From Pelomonas asaccharophilus_A (GTDB lineage: Bacteria; Pseudomonadota; Gammaproteobacteria; Burkholderiales; Burkholderiaceae_C), in NCBI RefSeq assembly GCF_031458115.1, contig NZ_JAVDXV010000001.1, positions 916,843 through 980,842 on the forward strand: 64,000 nucleotides of DNA. Direction: 5' to 3'. Shown piece by piece: positions 16,609 to 24,122 of this stretch. Position 1 is the first letter of the stretch; each line of letters opens with the position of its first letter. The translations under genes and the position numbers were made by a program. The notes under the pieces were generated by a model, which ran no database searches, was not told where the DNA came from, and saw nothing but the letters and a program-made list of their open reading frames with translations.

Positions 16609-17301
16609 ATGACTACCCCCGTGCCGTCAAGCTTTGAGTGGACTCAGCTAATGCAGCCTTTGCTTACGGGTGGAGCTGCGCTGTTTGGGGTGTGGTTTGC
16701 TGGGAGCTTGACCGAAGGCCGGGAGCGGCGCCGAGAAGACGCTCGGATCCAGACTGAGAGAACCTACCTCGCTATTTTGGTGGCGTCGCATCTCGACAGG
16801 CTGGCCAATGCTTGCTTGAGCATTGCGCTGGACGACGGAAGGGATGAGTACGGTGCTCCGGCGGGGCCTCGAGGTGAGCACGCCCCAACCACAAAGGACC
16901 CTGCCTTTGCCCCGCTGGATTTCGAGGTGGAATGGAAGGCGCTGCCGCAGTCGCTAATGTTGAGTGTGCTGCGTCTGCCGATGGAAATTGAGCGGCTCGG
17001 CGCCCGCGTGGCGGCGGCCCATGAATCGCATTGGGACCCGCCTGACCACATCGAGTTCTTCCACCTGCGTCAGCGCGGATATGCGGAACTGGGTTTGAAG
17101 GTTGGCGCGCTTGCGCGAGAGCTGGAGGCGTTGGTGGGCATTCCCGCCCAGAAGGCCCATCCGCACGATTGGAGTCGCGACTCTGAGCTGAGGTCGATCA
17201 TCAGCGGCATTGATCATGCGGCCGCATTGCGTGGAGACGCTCGCGCGGCCAGCCAAGTGTTTGACGCGGCGTTTGTCACTGACGAAGCAAAGCCCGCTTA
17301 G
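16609..17301 (+). CDS. Membrane-anchored accessory protein (possible moron)
   Basis: A 230-residue protein of unknown function next to attL. A hydrophobic segment (about residues 14-32) is followed by a strongly charged stretch (TEGRERRREDARIQTER) and a helical domain. Base composition is visibly lower in GC than that of its neighbours. It is the only rightward gene at this end and ends in its own hairpin, so it is a candidate lysogenic-conversion gene expressed in the prophage state, for example for exclusion of other phages. That role is inferred from position only. Confidence 0.65.
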   Translation: MTTPVPSSFEWTQLMQPLLTGGAALFGVWFAGSLTEGRERRREDARIQTERTYLAILVASHLDRLANACLSIALDDGRDEYGAPAGPRGEHAPTTKDPAFAPLDFEVEWKALPQSLMLSVLRLPMEIERLGARVAAAHESHWDPPDHIEFFHLRQRGYAELGLKVGALARELEALVGIPAQKAHPHDWSRDSELRSIISGIDHAAALRGDARAASQVFDAAFVTDEAKPA

Positions 17302-17309
17302 GCGGGCTT
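17290..17309. terminator. Bidirectional hairpin between convergent genes
   Basis: AAGCCCGC (17290-17297) pairs with GCGGGCTT (17302-17309) around a TTAG loop. It lies between the convergent genes at 16609 and 17513. The T-run is only two bases, so strength is uncertain. Confidence 0.5.
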
Positions 17310-17314
17310 GAGGT

Positions 17315-17330
17315 GTCCAGGCGTCTGGAC
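17315..17330. repeat. Dispersed 16-bp palindrome, copy 1
   Basis: GTCCAGGCGTCTGGAC, intergenic, just beyond the hairpin that closes the left end of the early region. One of six related copies found only inside the prophage. Confidence 0.7.
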
Positions 17331-17390
17331 TCGCCTGGTGGTGATGGGTTCGAACGCTCGCGCCTCGTGGATGAGGCTTGGGGATGGGAC

Positions 17391-17513
17391 TCAGGCGGCG
17401 GGACGCTGCGGCATCGGCCGGTTGAAGGGCTTGCCAGCCATCGCAGCGCGGCGCTGGGCGTCAAACCATGCGCGCACGGCGACGAGGTAGGCGGTCGTTT
17501 GGGCGTTGGTCAT
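17391..17513 (-). CDS. Small phage protein, 40 residues
   Basis: An intact 40-codon frame starting MTNAQTTAYLVAV and ending PMPQRPAA. It follows the gene at 17517 with only 3 bp between and shares its direction, and the amphipathic, Ala/Arg-rich sequence looks coding. It is the last gene of the leftward early operon. Function unknown. Confidence 0.5.
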   Translation of the reverse strand: MTNAQTTAYLVAVRAWFDAQRRAAMAGKPFNRPMPQRPAA

Positions 17514-17516
17514 GGG

Positions 17517-17894
17517 TCAGCGGATCAGCACGTTGCGCATGCCGCCGAAGGCTTGCGGCGGCAGTTGATGCACGCGCGGCAAGACGGCCAGGTCGAGGTA
17601 GGCGCCCCACCAGAGCGGGATGCTCCAGCCGAGCCGGCCGTGAGGCTTTGCCTCGGGCTTGGTCAGGTCATGGTTGGGCGCCACGTCGAAACACTCGCAC
17701 AGCGCCTTGACCAGCGTCAGCGGCTCGACAGCCGCATCCGTCCACGGAACGGCGATCAGGTCCAGGTCGCGCTGCAGCGAGCCGTGCAGGGCCAGTGCAT
17801 AGCCCAGCTCGCGCGCCTTTGCAGCCAGCTCGGGGTAGATGCCGACCATGTAGGCCGGCGCGTAGGTGGGCTTCTTCTCGTCGAGGCCGGGCAT
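17517..17894 (-). CDS. Conserved phage protein of unknown function
   Basis: A 125-residue protein of a type seen in many Gram-negative phages. Recognisable features are YMVGIYPELAAKARELGYAL, an LHGSLQRDLDLIAVPW segment and a C-terminal WSIPLWWGAYLDLAVLP. The GSLxRDxDxI pattern resembles the core of nucleotidyltransferase folds, though the activity is unproven. The start at 17894 (MPGLDEKK) is chosen because the longer frame upstream is Arg/Pro-rich and unlike the family. Confidence 0.7.
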   Translation of the reverse strand: MPGLDEKKPTYAPAYMVGIYPELAAKARELGYALALHGSLQRDLDLIAVPWTDAAVEPLTLVKALCECFDVAPNHDLTKPEAKPHGRLGWSIPLWWGAYLDLAVLPRVHQLPPQAFGGMRNVLIR

Positions 17895-17923
17895 ATCAGA
17901 CTCCAGTTCCAAGTAGCGCAATT

Positions 17924-18322
17924 TCAGCGGTAGACCGGCACGCGGCGCGGGTCGTTGCCGTCGTCGGCCCACCCCAGCACGCCGCCCATGCCGTACTGGG
18001 CGAGCTGGTCAAGGTCGTCGCCGTCGATCCAGCAGGCCGGAATCCGCTCGACATGCATCTCGTCGTCCAGCGAGGTCGTCAGACCCTTTGCCCACTGCAC
18101 CGCGCCGCTCTGTTCGTTGGAGACGATTTGCCACGCCACCTGTTGGTTCTGGGCGCGCAATCGCTCCAACTCGGCCGCTTGGGCGCGGTGCTGCTCGATG
18201 TAGCGATACAGCACTTCGCGCGGCCCACTGGCGTCAACGCCGATGGTCATGCGGGCGCAGTCGTCCAGTGACTCGATGGCCTCGGCGGCCTGGGCGTCGG
18301 TGACGGGCTCGGTCTGTTTCAT
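17924..18322 (-). CDS. Phage protein with coiled-coil segment, unknown function
   Basis: A 132-residue acidic protein starting MKQTEPVTDAQ. The GGAA 7 nt before this ATG favours it over an ATG four codons upstream. Residues about 48-70 (HRAQAAELERLRAQNQQ) form a short coiled coil. The C-terminal part is Trp- and Asp-rich. It lies in the middle of the leftward early operon. Confidence 0.6.
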   Translation of the reverse strand: MKQTEPVTDAQAAEAIESLDDCARMTIGVDASGPREVLYRYIEQHRAQAAELERLRAQNQQVAWQIVSNEQSGAVQWAKGLTTSLDDEMHVERIPACWIDGDDLDQLAQYGMGGVLGWADDGNDPRRVPVYR

Positions 18323-18343
18323 GGGCAGTTCCAAAGTGTGGGA

Positions 18344-18676
18344 TCAGGCGGCGGCCATGCGCGCCCGGAAGAGGTTGACGCCGGTCTCGGGGTGGAACGT
18401 GGAGCGCGACAGCGCCCAGGCCCGCACGCGCTTGACCTCGGCCCGCAGAGCTTTGCGGCGCTGGCGGGCGTTGCCGCCGCCGACCATCCCGCGCCACTCG
18501 ATGTACTCGCGGGTGTTGCACCAGGGGCACGGCTCATCGCCGCCGCTGGTGAGGCCATCGCCGTCGCCGCTGTCCAAGTCCCACATCCAGCCGTCTATGC
18601 AGGTGCCGTCCGGGTAGCCGGCGCCGAAGGTCGGGGCCTCGTACTGGCAGCCGAGGGTCGATTCAGTGGTGCTCAT
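18344..18676 (-). CDS. Small Cys-containing phage protein
   Basis: A 110-residue protein. A CPWCNTREYIEW segment with Cys-x2-Cys, plus earlier cysteines in LGCQYE and GTCIDG, could bind zinc. The second half is basic (ARQRRKALRAEVKRVRAW) and may touch nucleic acid. Gap to the next gene is 9 bp. No family was recognised. Confidence 0.55.
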   Translation of the reverse strand: MSTTESTLGCQYEAPTFGAGYPDGTCIDGWMWDLDSGDGDGLTSGGDEPCPWCNTREYIEWRGMVGGGNARQRRKALRAEVKRVRAWALSRSTFHPETGVNLFRARMAAA

Positions 18677-18685
18677 ACTCGTCGC

Positions 18686-18946
18686 TCAAGGGTGGGAAGG
18701 GCCGGCGTCGAGCGGCTTGCTCAGCACGCGCAGATGGCCCTGGCCCTTCCAGAACTCGCGGTAGCAGTTGACTGCAACGGCCTCCGCTTCGCGGGCGACG
18801 TCGTCGCCGGCGGCGATGACGCGGCCTTGCTCGTCGACGACAGCCAGGCGGCCCGGCTTGCCGTTGACAGTGACGGTGAGCCCCTCGTGGGACACCGCTG
18901 ATATCACGACGCCTTGGATGGCGCCGGTAGTCTGCTGGCCGATCAT
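18686..18946 (-). CDS. Small phage protein, unknown function
   Basis: An 86-residue protein with a beta-rich first half (GVVISAVSHEGLTVTVNGKPG) that reads like a small barrel, and a helical second half. It overlaps the stop of the ASCH-domain gene by 4 nt, so translation is likely coupled. Confidence 0.55.
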   Translation of the reverse strand: MIGQQTTGAIQGVVISAVSHEGLTVTVNGKPGRLAVVDEQGRVIAAGDDVAREAEAVAVNCYREFWKGQGHLRVLSKPLDAGPSHP

Positions 18947-19377
18947 GAGTGCATCCTTTCGGCGGCAATGGCGGAAAGCCCAACGGCCGCTCGCGGCACG
19001 TCGAACCAGTGGAGGTCGGGGCCGCTGTGGGGCGGATTGAAGGGGGTGAACGGCAGCGGCTGGGCGTGGGACAGGGTCCAGCCGATGGGGCCGCGGAAGA
19101 GCGGTGACGGGTGCTCGACGTAGGTGCCGGTGAGCAGCGCCATGCCGACGATGCCGCCGCGCGGCAGCTGGGCCTCGTCGTCGCAGTCAGGGACCTCGAT
19201 GTCCAGCTGGTCGCGCAGCTGGGTGGCCAACGCGCGGTAGTCGCGCTTGACGAGCTTGAGGCCGGCGCGGATAAGGAACTCGCCGCGGTAGGACGTTGTC
19301 CAGTCGAAGTTGAGCAGCTCGATGTGGCCGTTGGCGGCGAGCCAGGCCCAGGGCTGGCGAACGGAGACGGCACGCAT
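18943..19377 (-). CDS. ASCH-domain protein
   Basis: A 144-residue protein beginning MRAVSVRQPWAWLAANG, with IELLNFDWTTSYRGEFLIRAG, the hallmark of ASCH domains (signature VRQPWA plus TxYRG). ASCH domains bind RNA, and some are amidohydrolases or transcription co-factors. Its role in phages is not known. The start is set by overlap with the upstream gene (TGATG). The long upstream extension of the frame is antisense-like and rejected. Confidence 0.85.
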   Translation of the reverse strand: MRAVSVRQPWAWLAANGHIELLNFDWTTSYRGEFLIRAGLKLVKRDYRALATQLRDQLDIEVPDCDDEAQLPRGGIVGMALLTGTYVEHPSPLFRGPIGWTLSHAQPLPFTPFNPPHSGPDLHWFDVPRAAVGLSAIAAERMHS

Positions 19378-19643
19378 CAGAGCAGCCTCCCGTCGCCCTC
19401 GACGCCGAGCATGACCGGCGGATGGCTGAGGCCGAGGGCCGACAGCCACACGGGCCTGCCGGCGTTGAGCAGGGCCAGCTGCTCGGCGCTGGGCTGCCAG
19501 AAGCTGACGCAAGCCGGGATGGTGCTGCCGTCGACCTGGTCGTACAGGATGCGCGTGATGGGCAGCGCGTCGCACTGATCAGGCGTCATGCCAGGCGGCG
19601 GCGCCAGCGTGGCGTTGTTGGTGGGGTGGGCGACGTGGTTCAT
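19377..19643 (-). CDS. Small phage protein, unknown function
   Basis: An 88-residue protein beginning MNHVAHPTNNATLAPP and ending LGVEGDGRLL. It sits between the ParB-like gene (4-nt overlap) and the ASCH gene (1-nt overlap). It contains a single Cys in TIPACVSFWQPS and a helix-rich middle. No known domain. Confidence 0.6.
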   Translation of the reverse strand: MNHVAHPTNNATLAPPPGMTPDQCDALPITRILYDQVDGSTIPACVSFWQPSAEQLALLNAGRPVWLSALGLSHPPVMLGVEGDGRLL

Positions 19644-21457
19644 GCGGGCACGGCCTCGACGGCGTAGTCGGCGAGCTGGTTGCCGGCGGCGATGGCGGCC
19701 TTGAGCCACTTGGGTTGCAGGCCGCGGCCGCTCCACGTTTCGCCGGTGGCGGGGTTGCGGTAGCGGGCGACGTTGGCCTTGGGCTTGGCGGCCGGCTGCG
19801 GCGCTGCTTCGTCCTCGTCGTCGTCCTGCTCGGCGGGCGGCATGCCGTCGAGCTGGGGCTGCTCCTCGGCCCTCGCCTCGGGCGTGCCCGGGTTCAATGG
19901 ATCGACGCCATAGTGCCTGGCCATGGCCACGCGGGCCTTGCGCCAGTCGTCGGCGGCGATGGGGCCGCATTGCAGGGCCAGCAGCAGGACGAGCAGGGCG
20001 AGCTGGTCGGCGTCCATGCCGGGCAGCTGCTGCAGCGTCCAGTTGATGGCCGCGTTGTATTCGCCGTCCTCGGCGAGCTGCTTGACCTCGGGGCCCCAGC
20101 CCATGGCGTCGGCGATGGCCTCGATGGCGCTGTCGTCGTGCGTATCAAGCGCGGCGGCGGCGATGTAGCGCATGTCGTCGACGGTGCGCGGTGCGGCCGC
20201 TGCGGCGCGCAGGATGGCGGCCTTGATGTCGGGCCAGTGGGTGCTCGCGGCGATCTCCTCGGGCGAGTGCGGCGTGGAGGCCGCGCCGGGCGCCTCGTCG
20301 TCGTCATCATCGGCGCTCGCCGAGCCGGCGTCGGTGTCGTCATCCTCGTCGCTGTCCTGGCCGGCGGCCTGCTCGGCGGCCCTGACCAGCGCGGCGCGGT
20401 CGGCGTCGGCCATGAAGCCGCGCAGGCTGCCGTCCTCGTCCACCACATAGGTGAGCTTGGGCGCGGCAACGTGCTCGGGGCGCTTGGCGAGCAGGTCCTC
20501 CAGCAGGACGTTGTCGCCGTCGATCCAGAAGCCCGTCGTCAGGCTGGTGAAGCCCTTGGGCGTGCTGTAGCGGTGCGGCTGGAAGGCGTCGGCCTCGTCG
20601 CCCTCCAGCACGGTGTGGCCCTGGGCGCGCAGCTGCTCGGCCTGCTGCGCGTAGAGGGCGCGCGTCTTGGCCTCGAAGCAGCTGACATCGGTGCACAGGT
20701 CGGCGCCCGGCTCGGCGGACGGGTCGTTGATGGTGCGCTGTGCGCAGCCGGTGCAGGCCTCGCCGCCCAGGGTGGCGTCGTCGGGGGAGAAGGGGGCCTT
20801 GGCGATGGCGATGAAGTAGCGGCCGTTGGCCAGGATGCGCTTGGCGTCGCGCGCGCTCCGCCAGCCGGTGGGCACCATCTTGCCGTCCTGCCATTCGGAC
20901 CCGCGCACGTCGTCGAGCGCCTTGCGCTGCAGAGCCTCGGTGGGCAGGCTGGCGATGATCTGCGCCACGTCGGTGGCCAGGCCGCTGGCGACGGCCTCCT
21001 GGCCCGGCTTGTAGAGCTTGCGCAGCTTCAGGCGGCCGTAGACATAGGCGCGGGACTTCCCGCTGTCCTTGATGACCTGCTCGATGGGCACGCGGTACTT
21101 GCGGATGAGGCGGTCGAAGCCCTCGGCCTCCTCCAGCGGGCTGACGTCCACGCGCGCCAGGTTCTCGTGGATCTGCGCGGTGGCGGCCTCCTCCTCGGTC
21201 ATGTTGCGCACGATGGCGGGGATGACCTCCAGGCCGGCCAGGCGCGCGGCGCGCACGCGGCGGTGGCCGCAGACGATCTCATGGGCCAGCTTGGCGCTGA
21301 GCGGGCGCGCGACGATGGGCTGGATGAGGCCCTGGCTCTTGATGCTGTCGGCCAGCTCCTGCAGGGCCGTCTCGTCGTAATGGACGCGGGGATTGGTGGG
21401 GCTGTCGAGCAGGAATTCGGCGGCCAGGCGGATGGTGGTGAATTGCGGCGCGGTCAT
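19640..21457 (-). CDS. ParB/RepB/Spo0J-like protein with H-NS-type C-terminal domain
   Basis: A 605-residue protein. Residues about 8-100 form a ParB N-terminal domain: NPRVHYDETALQELADSIK, GLIQPIVARP and CGHRRVRAARLAG (the CTP-binding box in true ParB). A ParB-type helix-turn-helix follows (VDVSPLEEAEGFDRLIRKY to SRAYVYGRLKL). The middle is acidic with a Cys-rich patch (ACTGCAQR). The C-terminus, about 560-590, reads RYRNPATGETWSGRGLQPKW, the DNA-binding motif of H-NS proteins. No ParA is encoded here. It may bind dispersed sites to organise or silence phage DNA; this is an inference. Confidence 0.82.
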   Translation of the reverse strand: MTAPQFTTIRLAAEFLLDSPTNPRVHYDETALQELADSIKSQGLIQPIVARPLSAKLAHEIVCGHRRVRAARLAGLEVIPAIVRNMTEEEAATAQIHENLARVDVSPLEEAEGFDRLIRKYRVPIEQVIKDSGKSRAYVYGRLKLRKLYKPGQEAVASGLATDVAQIIASLPTEALQRKALDDVRGSEWQDGKMVPTGWRSARDAKRILANGRYFIAIAKAPFSPDDATLGGEACTGCAQRTINDPSAEPGADLCTDVSCFEAKTRALYAQQAEQLRAQGHTVLEGDEADAFQPHRYSTPKGFTSLTTGFWIDGDNVLLEDLLAKRPEHVAAPKLTYVVDEDGSLRGFMADADRAALVRAAEQAAGQDSDEDDDTDAGSASADDDDDEAPGAASTPHSPEEIAASTHWPDIKAAILRAAAAAPRTVDDMRYIAAAALDTHDDSAIEAIADAMGWGPEVKQLAEDGEYNAAINWTLQQLPGMDADQLALLVLLLALQCGPIAADDWRKARVAMARHYGVDPLNPGTPEARAEEQPQLDGMPPAEQDDDEDEAAPQPAAKPKANVARYRNPATGETWSGRGLQPKWLKAAIAAGNQLADYAVEAVPA

Positions 21458-21466
21458 GGCGGGTCC

Positions 21467-22087
21467 TCAGCGTTGAGTGATGGCGGCGACCCAGCTGCTG
21501 GCCTCGTGGCCGTACTGGCCAGGGCGCTGGGCGGAGAAGTGGCGAGCGGCGCTGGGCAGCTCGGGCGGGGCGGGGGAAACGCAGGTGCGGCGCACGGTGC
21601 GGGCCGTCTCGATGGCCTCGCCGGCCGTCAGGGCCGGGCCGTGCTGCCTGGCCACGGCGACACCCGGCACGGGTGCCGGCGCGCCCTGGGAGGCGTTGTG
21701 GGCGAGGGCGTCTGCCAGGCTGCGGAACCAGCGGTACTGGCGCCGGCGGCCGGCCTGGTGCGTCTCGCCGCGCTGGGCGAGGGTGCGCAGGGCGTTGCAG
21801 ATGCCATCGGCACGCAGGTGGGGCAGGGCGGCGAGCGCCTCGGGGCGGTTGAGGCCCTGCTTGCCGCGCGCCTTGATCAGCTCCAGCACGGCCTGCGCGA
21901 CGCTGGTGCCGCTGCCGTTGGCGCGGCTGATGGTGGTGGCCGTCTTCTTGACGCCGTGGTTGAAGCCGATGTTGCCGGCCTGGTGGACGGTGATGCCGAA
22001 GGCCGCCGCCAACTGGGGGTTGGGCTCGTGCGGGTAGCGGCGCAGGAACTCGGCCAGGCGTTCGCCTGTGAGGGTGGGGCGGGACAT
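21467..22087 (-). CDS. Probable DNA-binding phage protein with two helix-turn-helix regions
   Basis: A 206-residue protein beginning MSRPTLTGERLAEFLRRYPH. Its NPQLAAAFGITVHQAGNIGF segment followed by KKTA resembles helix-turn-helix modules in HNH and regulatory phage proteins. A second winged-helix-like part (about 65-125: AVLELIKARGKQGLNRPEAL to QYRWF) follows. It lies 9 bp upstream of the ParB-like gene in the same operon and may regulate early genes. Confidence 0.6.
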   Translation of the reverse strand: MSRPTLTGERLAEFLRRYPHEPNPQLAAAFGITVHQAGNIGFNHGVKKTATTISRANGSGTSVAQAVLELIKARGKQGLNRPEALAALPHLRADGICNALRTLAQRGETHQAGRRRQYRWFRSLADALAHNASQGAPAPVPGVAVARQHGPALTAGEAIETARTVRRTCVSPAPPELPSAARHFSAQRPGQYGHEASSWVAAITQR

Positions 22088-22089
22088 GG

Positions 22090-22422
22090 TCAGTCGTCTT
22101 CCTTGTCGCCGGAGGCGACGCGCTTGAGGTCGACCGCGTCGCCGTGCCGGCGCGCGGGGTGGGGGTGGGCGTGGTGGGCCGGGGCCGGCTTGAGGCGCCA
22201 GTCGGTGATGGGGCCCGAGAGGTCGGGCCGCGTGAGCTGGCCGCCGTGGGCCACGTGCAGCGCGGCGGCGCGCACGATGCCCAGGCGGGCCGTGGCCAGG
22301 GGCGAGCTGTCGAGCTGCAGCTCGGCCAGGGACGGCGGCCAGCCTGCGGCGCGCACCTGTGCAAAGGCGTGCTGCATCTGGGCCTCGGTGGGGGCCGGCG
22401 CGTGGTGCGTGGTGGCGGCCAC
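22090..22422 (-). CDS. Phage protein, unknown function
   Basis: A 110-residue protein with a helical first half (EAQMQHAFAQVRAAGWPPSL), then a His/Pro-rich low-complexity stretch (PAPAHHAHPHPARRHGD) that could bind metal, and an acidic tail. It sits 3 bp from both neighbours in the early operon. Confidence 0.55.
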   Translation of the reverse strand: MAATTHHAPAPTEAQMQHAFAQVRAAGWPPSLAELQLDSSPLATARLGIVRAAALHVAHGGQLTRPDLSGPITDWRLKPAPAHHAHPHPARRHGDAVDLKRVASGDKEDD

Positions 22423-22425
22423 GGC

Positions 22426-22680
22426 TCAGCGCTCCAGGCAGAGGCGCTCGGCATTGGGGCCGCAGCCGCCGCCGGCCGAGCGCAGCACGGCGACGGGTTG
22501 CGGGGCGCCCCTGTCGAGCAGCTCGGGGTGGCGGCAGACGCGCTCGATGCCTTCGTCGGCCCCATGCGTGCACAGGTAACAGGCGCGGAAGGCGCTGGGC
22601 AGGGTGTCGGCCTGCAGCCAGGCGAGCGGGGCACGCATGGGGCGCGGCAGGTCGAGGCCGGCGAGCTGGGCGGCGTTCAT
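22426..22680 (-). CDS. Small Cys-rich phage protein
   Basis: An 84-residue protein with CYLCTHG and VCRHPE in the middle and two more Cys residues near the end (GGGCGPNAERLCLER). This is a plausible zinc-binding arrangement. The start at 22680 overlaps the preceding small gene by 4 nt. One of several zinc-ribbon-like small genes in this operon. Confidence 0.6.
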   Translation of the reverse strand: MNAAQLAGLDLPRPMRAPLAWLQADTLPSAFRACYLCTHGADEGIERVCRHPELLDRGAPQPVAVLRSAGGGCGPNAERLCLER

Positions 22681-22823
22681 GCCTTGCGCTCCAGGCCGCA
22701 GCGCTGGCAGCGCCAGACGATGAGCACACCCTCGCGCCAGCGGGCCGCCCAGCGGTGGCCGGTGGCCACGCAGACGGCGTGCGGCGGGCGCGGCACGGTG
22801 GCCGTGCTGGGCCCGGCGCTCAT
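22677..22823 (-). CDS. Small zinc-ribbon-like phage protein, 48 residues
   Basis: A 48-codon frame starting MSAGPSTATVPR and ending CQRCGLERKA. Both ends overlap neighbours by ATGA. An AVCVATGHRW segment and a terminal CQRCG knuckle suggest a one-half zinc ribbon. The perfect gene packing supports it as real despite its size. Confidence 0.6.
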   Translation of the reverse strand: MSAGPSTATVPRPPHAVCVATGHRWAARWREGVLIVWRCQRCGLERKA

Positions 22824-23350
22824 GACAGCACCCCGGCGGCGCGGGCGGCGAGCAGGCAGGCGGCGCGCCAGCGCTGCGGGCCGGTGACTTCAACGACCTG
22901 CTGCAGGCTGGCCAGGCGTTCGGCCTGGTCGGGCGTCAGCTCGGTTTCCTGCGTGGCGATCTCCGCCTGCAGCTGGGCGAGGCGGCGCACGGCGTTGCGG
23001 CACTCGACCAGGCCGAGCAGGGCCTCCAGCAGCTCGGGTGTGGGCGCGGCAGGCTGCGGCCCGGGCGGCACGCTGGCTTGAGCTGACTCGCGGGCCAGGC
23101 CGCCAAAGTCGTGCGAGGTGCTCCAGCCCAGCAGCCGGCCGAGTGCGGCCTCGGCCTCGCGGCCGGCGATGGCGCCAACGACGCGGACCAGGGCGATCTC
23201 GATGCTGCCGGTGCGCAGTGCGTCAGGGTGGGCCGACGTGGCGGCCTTGCGCAGGTCCTGGCGGAGCAGGGCCATCGTTTCGGCGACGAGGGCGTGGCCG
23301 ATGGCGTCGGTCAAGGGGCGGGCGAGGGCCGCGGGGTGGACGGCGCTCAT
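22820..23350 (-). CDS. Helical phage protein, unknown function
   Basis: A 176-residue, mostly helical protein beginning MSAVHPAALARPL. The C-terminal half has a coiled-coil-like run (VRRLAQLQAEIATQETEL to LASLQQVVE). The start at 23350 is fixed by the 4-nt overlap with the upstream gene. No recognised domain. Confidence 0.6.
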   Translation of the reverse strand: MSAVHPAALARPLTDAIGHALVAETMALLRQDLRKAATSAHPDALRTGSIEIALVRVVGAIAGREAEAALGRLLGWSTSHDFGGLARESAQASVPPGPQPAAPTPELLEALLGLVECRNAVRRLAQLQAEIATQETELTPDQAERLASLQQVVEVTGPQRWRAACLLAARAAGVLS

Positions 23351-23487
23351 TGCGGTTTCCCCATGCAGTGCATGCCGCCCGACCAGAAGCCGCGAAAGCC
23401 GCACAGGCTGCAGGTCCAGGCGCCTCGCTCATTGCTCGGGATGGGTGCCGGCGTTGGCGCTTGGTGATTGGTGGGCGCCGCACTCAT
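23347..23487 (-). CDS. Small zinc-ribbon-like phage protein, 46 residues
   Basis: A 46-codon frame beginning MSAAPTNHQAPTP with CSLCGFRGF and a closing HCMGKPQ, so Cys-x2-Cys plus His/Cys. ATGA overlaps on both sides place it firmly in the operon. Confidence 0.6.
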   Translation of the reverse strand: MSAAPTNHQAPTPAPIPSNERGAWTCSLCGFRGFWSGGMHCMGKPQ

Positions 23488-23708
23488 TGCACTGGCCCCA
23501 CGAAGACGAGGCTGCCGAAGTCGTCGACGACGGCTGGTCGCTGAACGACGAACGCGCCGAGCACCTCGCGCGTCACGCCGAACGGGTAAAGGGTGACGCC
23601 CCACTTGCCGGCATCGCACCAGGCGCTGTGACGCCAATAGGCGACATCCGCACAAGGGCTGATGTGCAGGCCGCGGCCGTCGTCGCTGACGTAGGTCAGG
23701 CCGCTCAC
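23484..23708 (-). CDS. Small phage protein, unknown function
   Basis: A 74-residue protein starting MSGLTYVSDDGRGLHISP, beta-rich, with two Cys residues and a hydrophobic C-terminal half (GAFVVQRPAVVDDFGSLVFV). It overlaps both neighbours by 4 nt. Confidence 0.55.
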   Translation of the reverse strand: MSGLTYVSDDGRGLHISPCADVAYWRHSAWCDAGKWGVTLYPFGVTREVLGAFVVQRPAVVDDFGSLVFVGPVQ

Positions 23709-24001
23709 GATGCCGCCGCCAGTTGCTGCAACTCGGCCAGCTCGGCCGTGACGATCTGCAGGCGCTCTGTGAGCAGCTCGCGGCGCACGCGCATGTCGCG
23801 GCGCTGGCCTTGCAGGCTAGGGGAGTAGCGGTTGGCCTGGGCCATCGCAATGGCCAGGTCCGTGGCCTGGTCAATGCTCAGCTGCAGGTCGGCGAGCTGG
23901 CGCACCAGCGAGGCCTGCAGCCAGCGCAGATACCAGGCCTTGAGCCGCAGCGGCGGCGCGTTCAGACGTCTGGACAGGGGATTGGCAGCGGTCGTTTGCA
24001 T
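23705..24001 (-). CDS. First gene of leftward early operon, coiled-coil protein
   Basis: A 98-residue helical protein starting MQTTAANPLSRRL. Most of its length is a coiled coil (LQASLVRQLADLQLSIDQA to RELLTERLQIVTAELAELQQ). A GGAGGC ribosome site precedes the ATG, and the pL-like promoter lies about 27 bp upstream. The longer frame upstream crosses promoter and operators and is rejected. Copy 2 of the 16-bp palindrome lies inside its first codons. Confidence 0.65.
   Translation of the reverse strand: MQTTAANPLSRRLNAPPLRLKAWYLRWLQASLVRQLADLQLSIDQATDLAIAMAQANRYSPSLQGQRRDMRVRRELLTERLQIVTAELAELQQLAAAS
23960..23975. repeat. Dispersed 16-bp palindrome, copy 2
   Basis: GTTCAGACGTCTGGAC, one base off perfect symmetry, within the 5-prime end of the first gene of the leftward operon, about 55 bp downstream of its promoter. 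Confidence 0.65.
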
Positions 24002-24027
24002 TCGGGCCTCCGTTGGTTGGCGACCAG

Positions 24028-24056
24028 AATTTAGCAACGTGCTATGCAAATAGCAA
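24028..24056 (-). promoter_or_regulatory. Leftward early promoter (pL-like)
   Basis: On the minus strand TTGCTA (24051-24056), a 17-bp spacer and TAAATT (24028-24033) form a strong promoter for the leftward operon. Both operator copies O1 and O2 overlap it, so a bound repressor would block RNA polymerase. Confidence 0.7.
24032..24044. promoter_or_regulatory. Operator O1
   Basis: TAGCAACGTGCTA, a palindrome of the form TAGCA-N3-TGCTA, overlapping the -10 of the leftward promoter. Confidence 0.7.
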
Positions 24057-24063
24057 GCGGCTA
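24051..24063. promoter_or_regulatory. Operator O2
   Basis: TAGCAAGCGGCTA, one mismatch to TAGCA-N3-TGCTA, covering the -35 of the leftward promoter. Its centre is 19 bp from that of O1. Confidence 0.65.
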
Positions 24064-24071
24064 TGCAACGC

Positions 24072-24102
24072 GGGCAAAAAAAAGCCCGTTGGGTTGCGGG
24101 TG
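24072..24102 (-). terminator. Terminator of the leftward accessory genes
   Basis: On the minus strand a short CCCG/CGGG hairpin with an 8-nt loop is followed by C and eight T. It lies just downstream of the gene at 24123 and would separate it from the pL-like promoter region. Confidence 0.55.
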
Positions 24103-24122
24103 ATGTAGCGCACGAGAAACGA

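Noticed and set aside
16560..16620. tRNA gene as the attachment site
   Set aside because: No tRNA-like sequence at either end; both junctions are rimO coding sequence and the integrase is of the serine type.
19715..22579. 954-residue plus-strand frame over the ParB-like region
   Set aside because: Antisense artefact of high GC; the minus strand shows ParB and H-NS motifs and chained ATGA overlaps.
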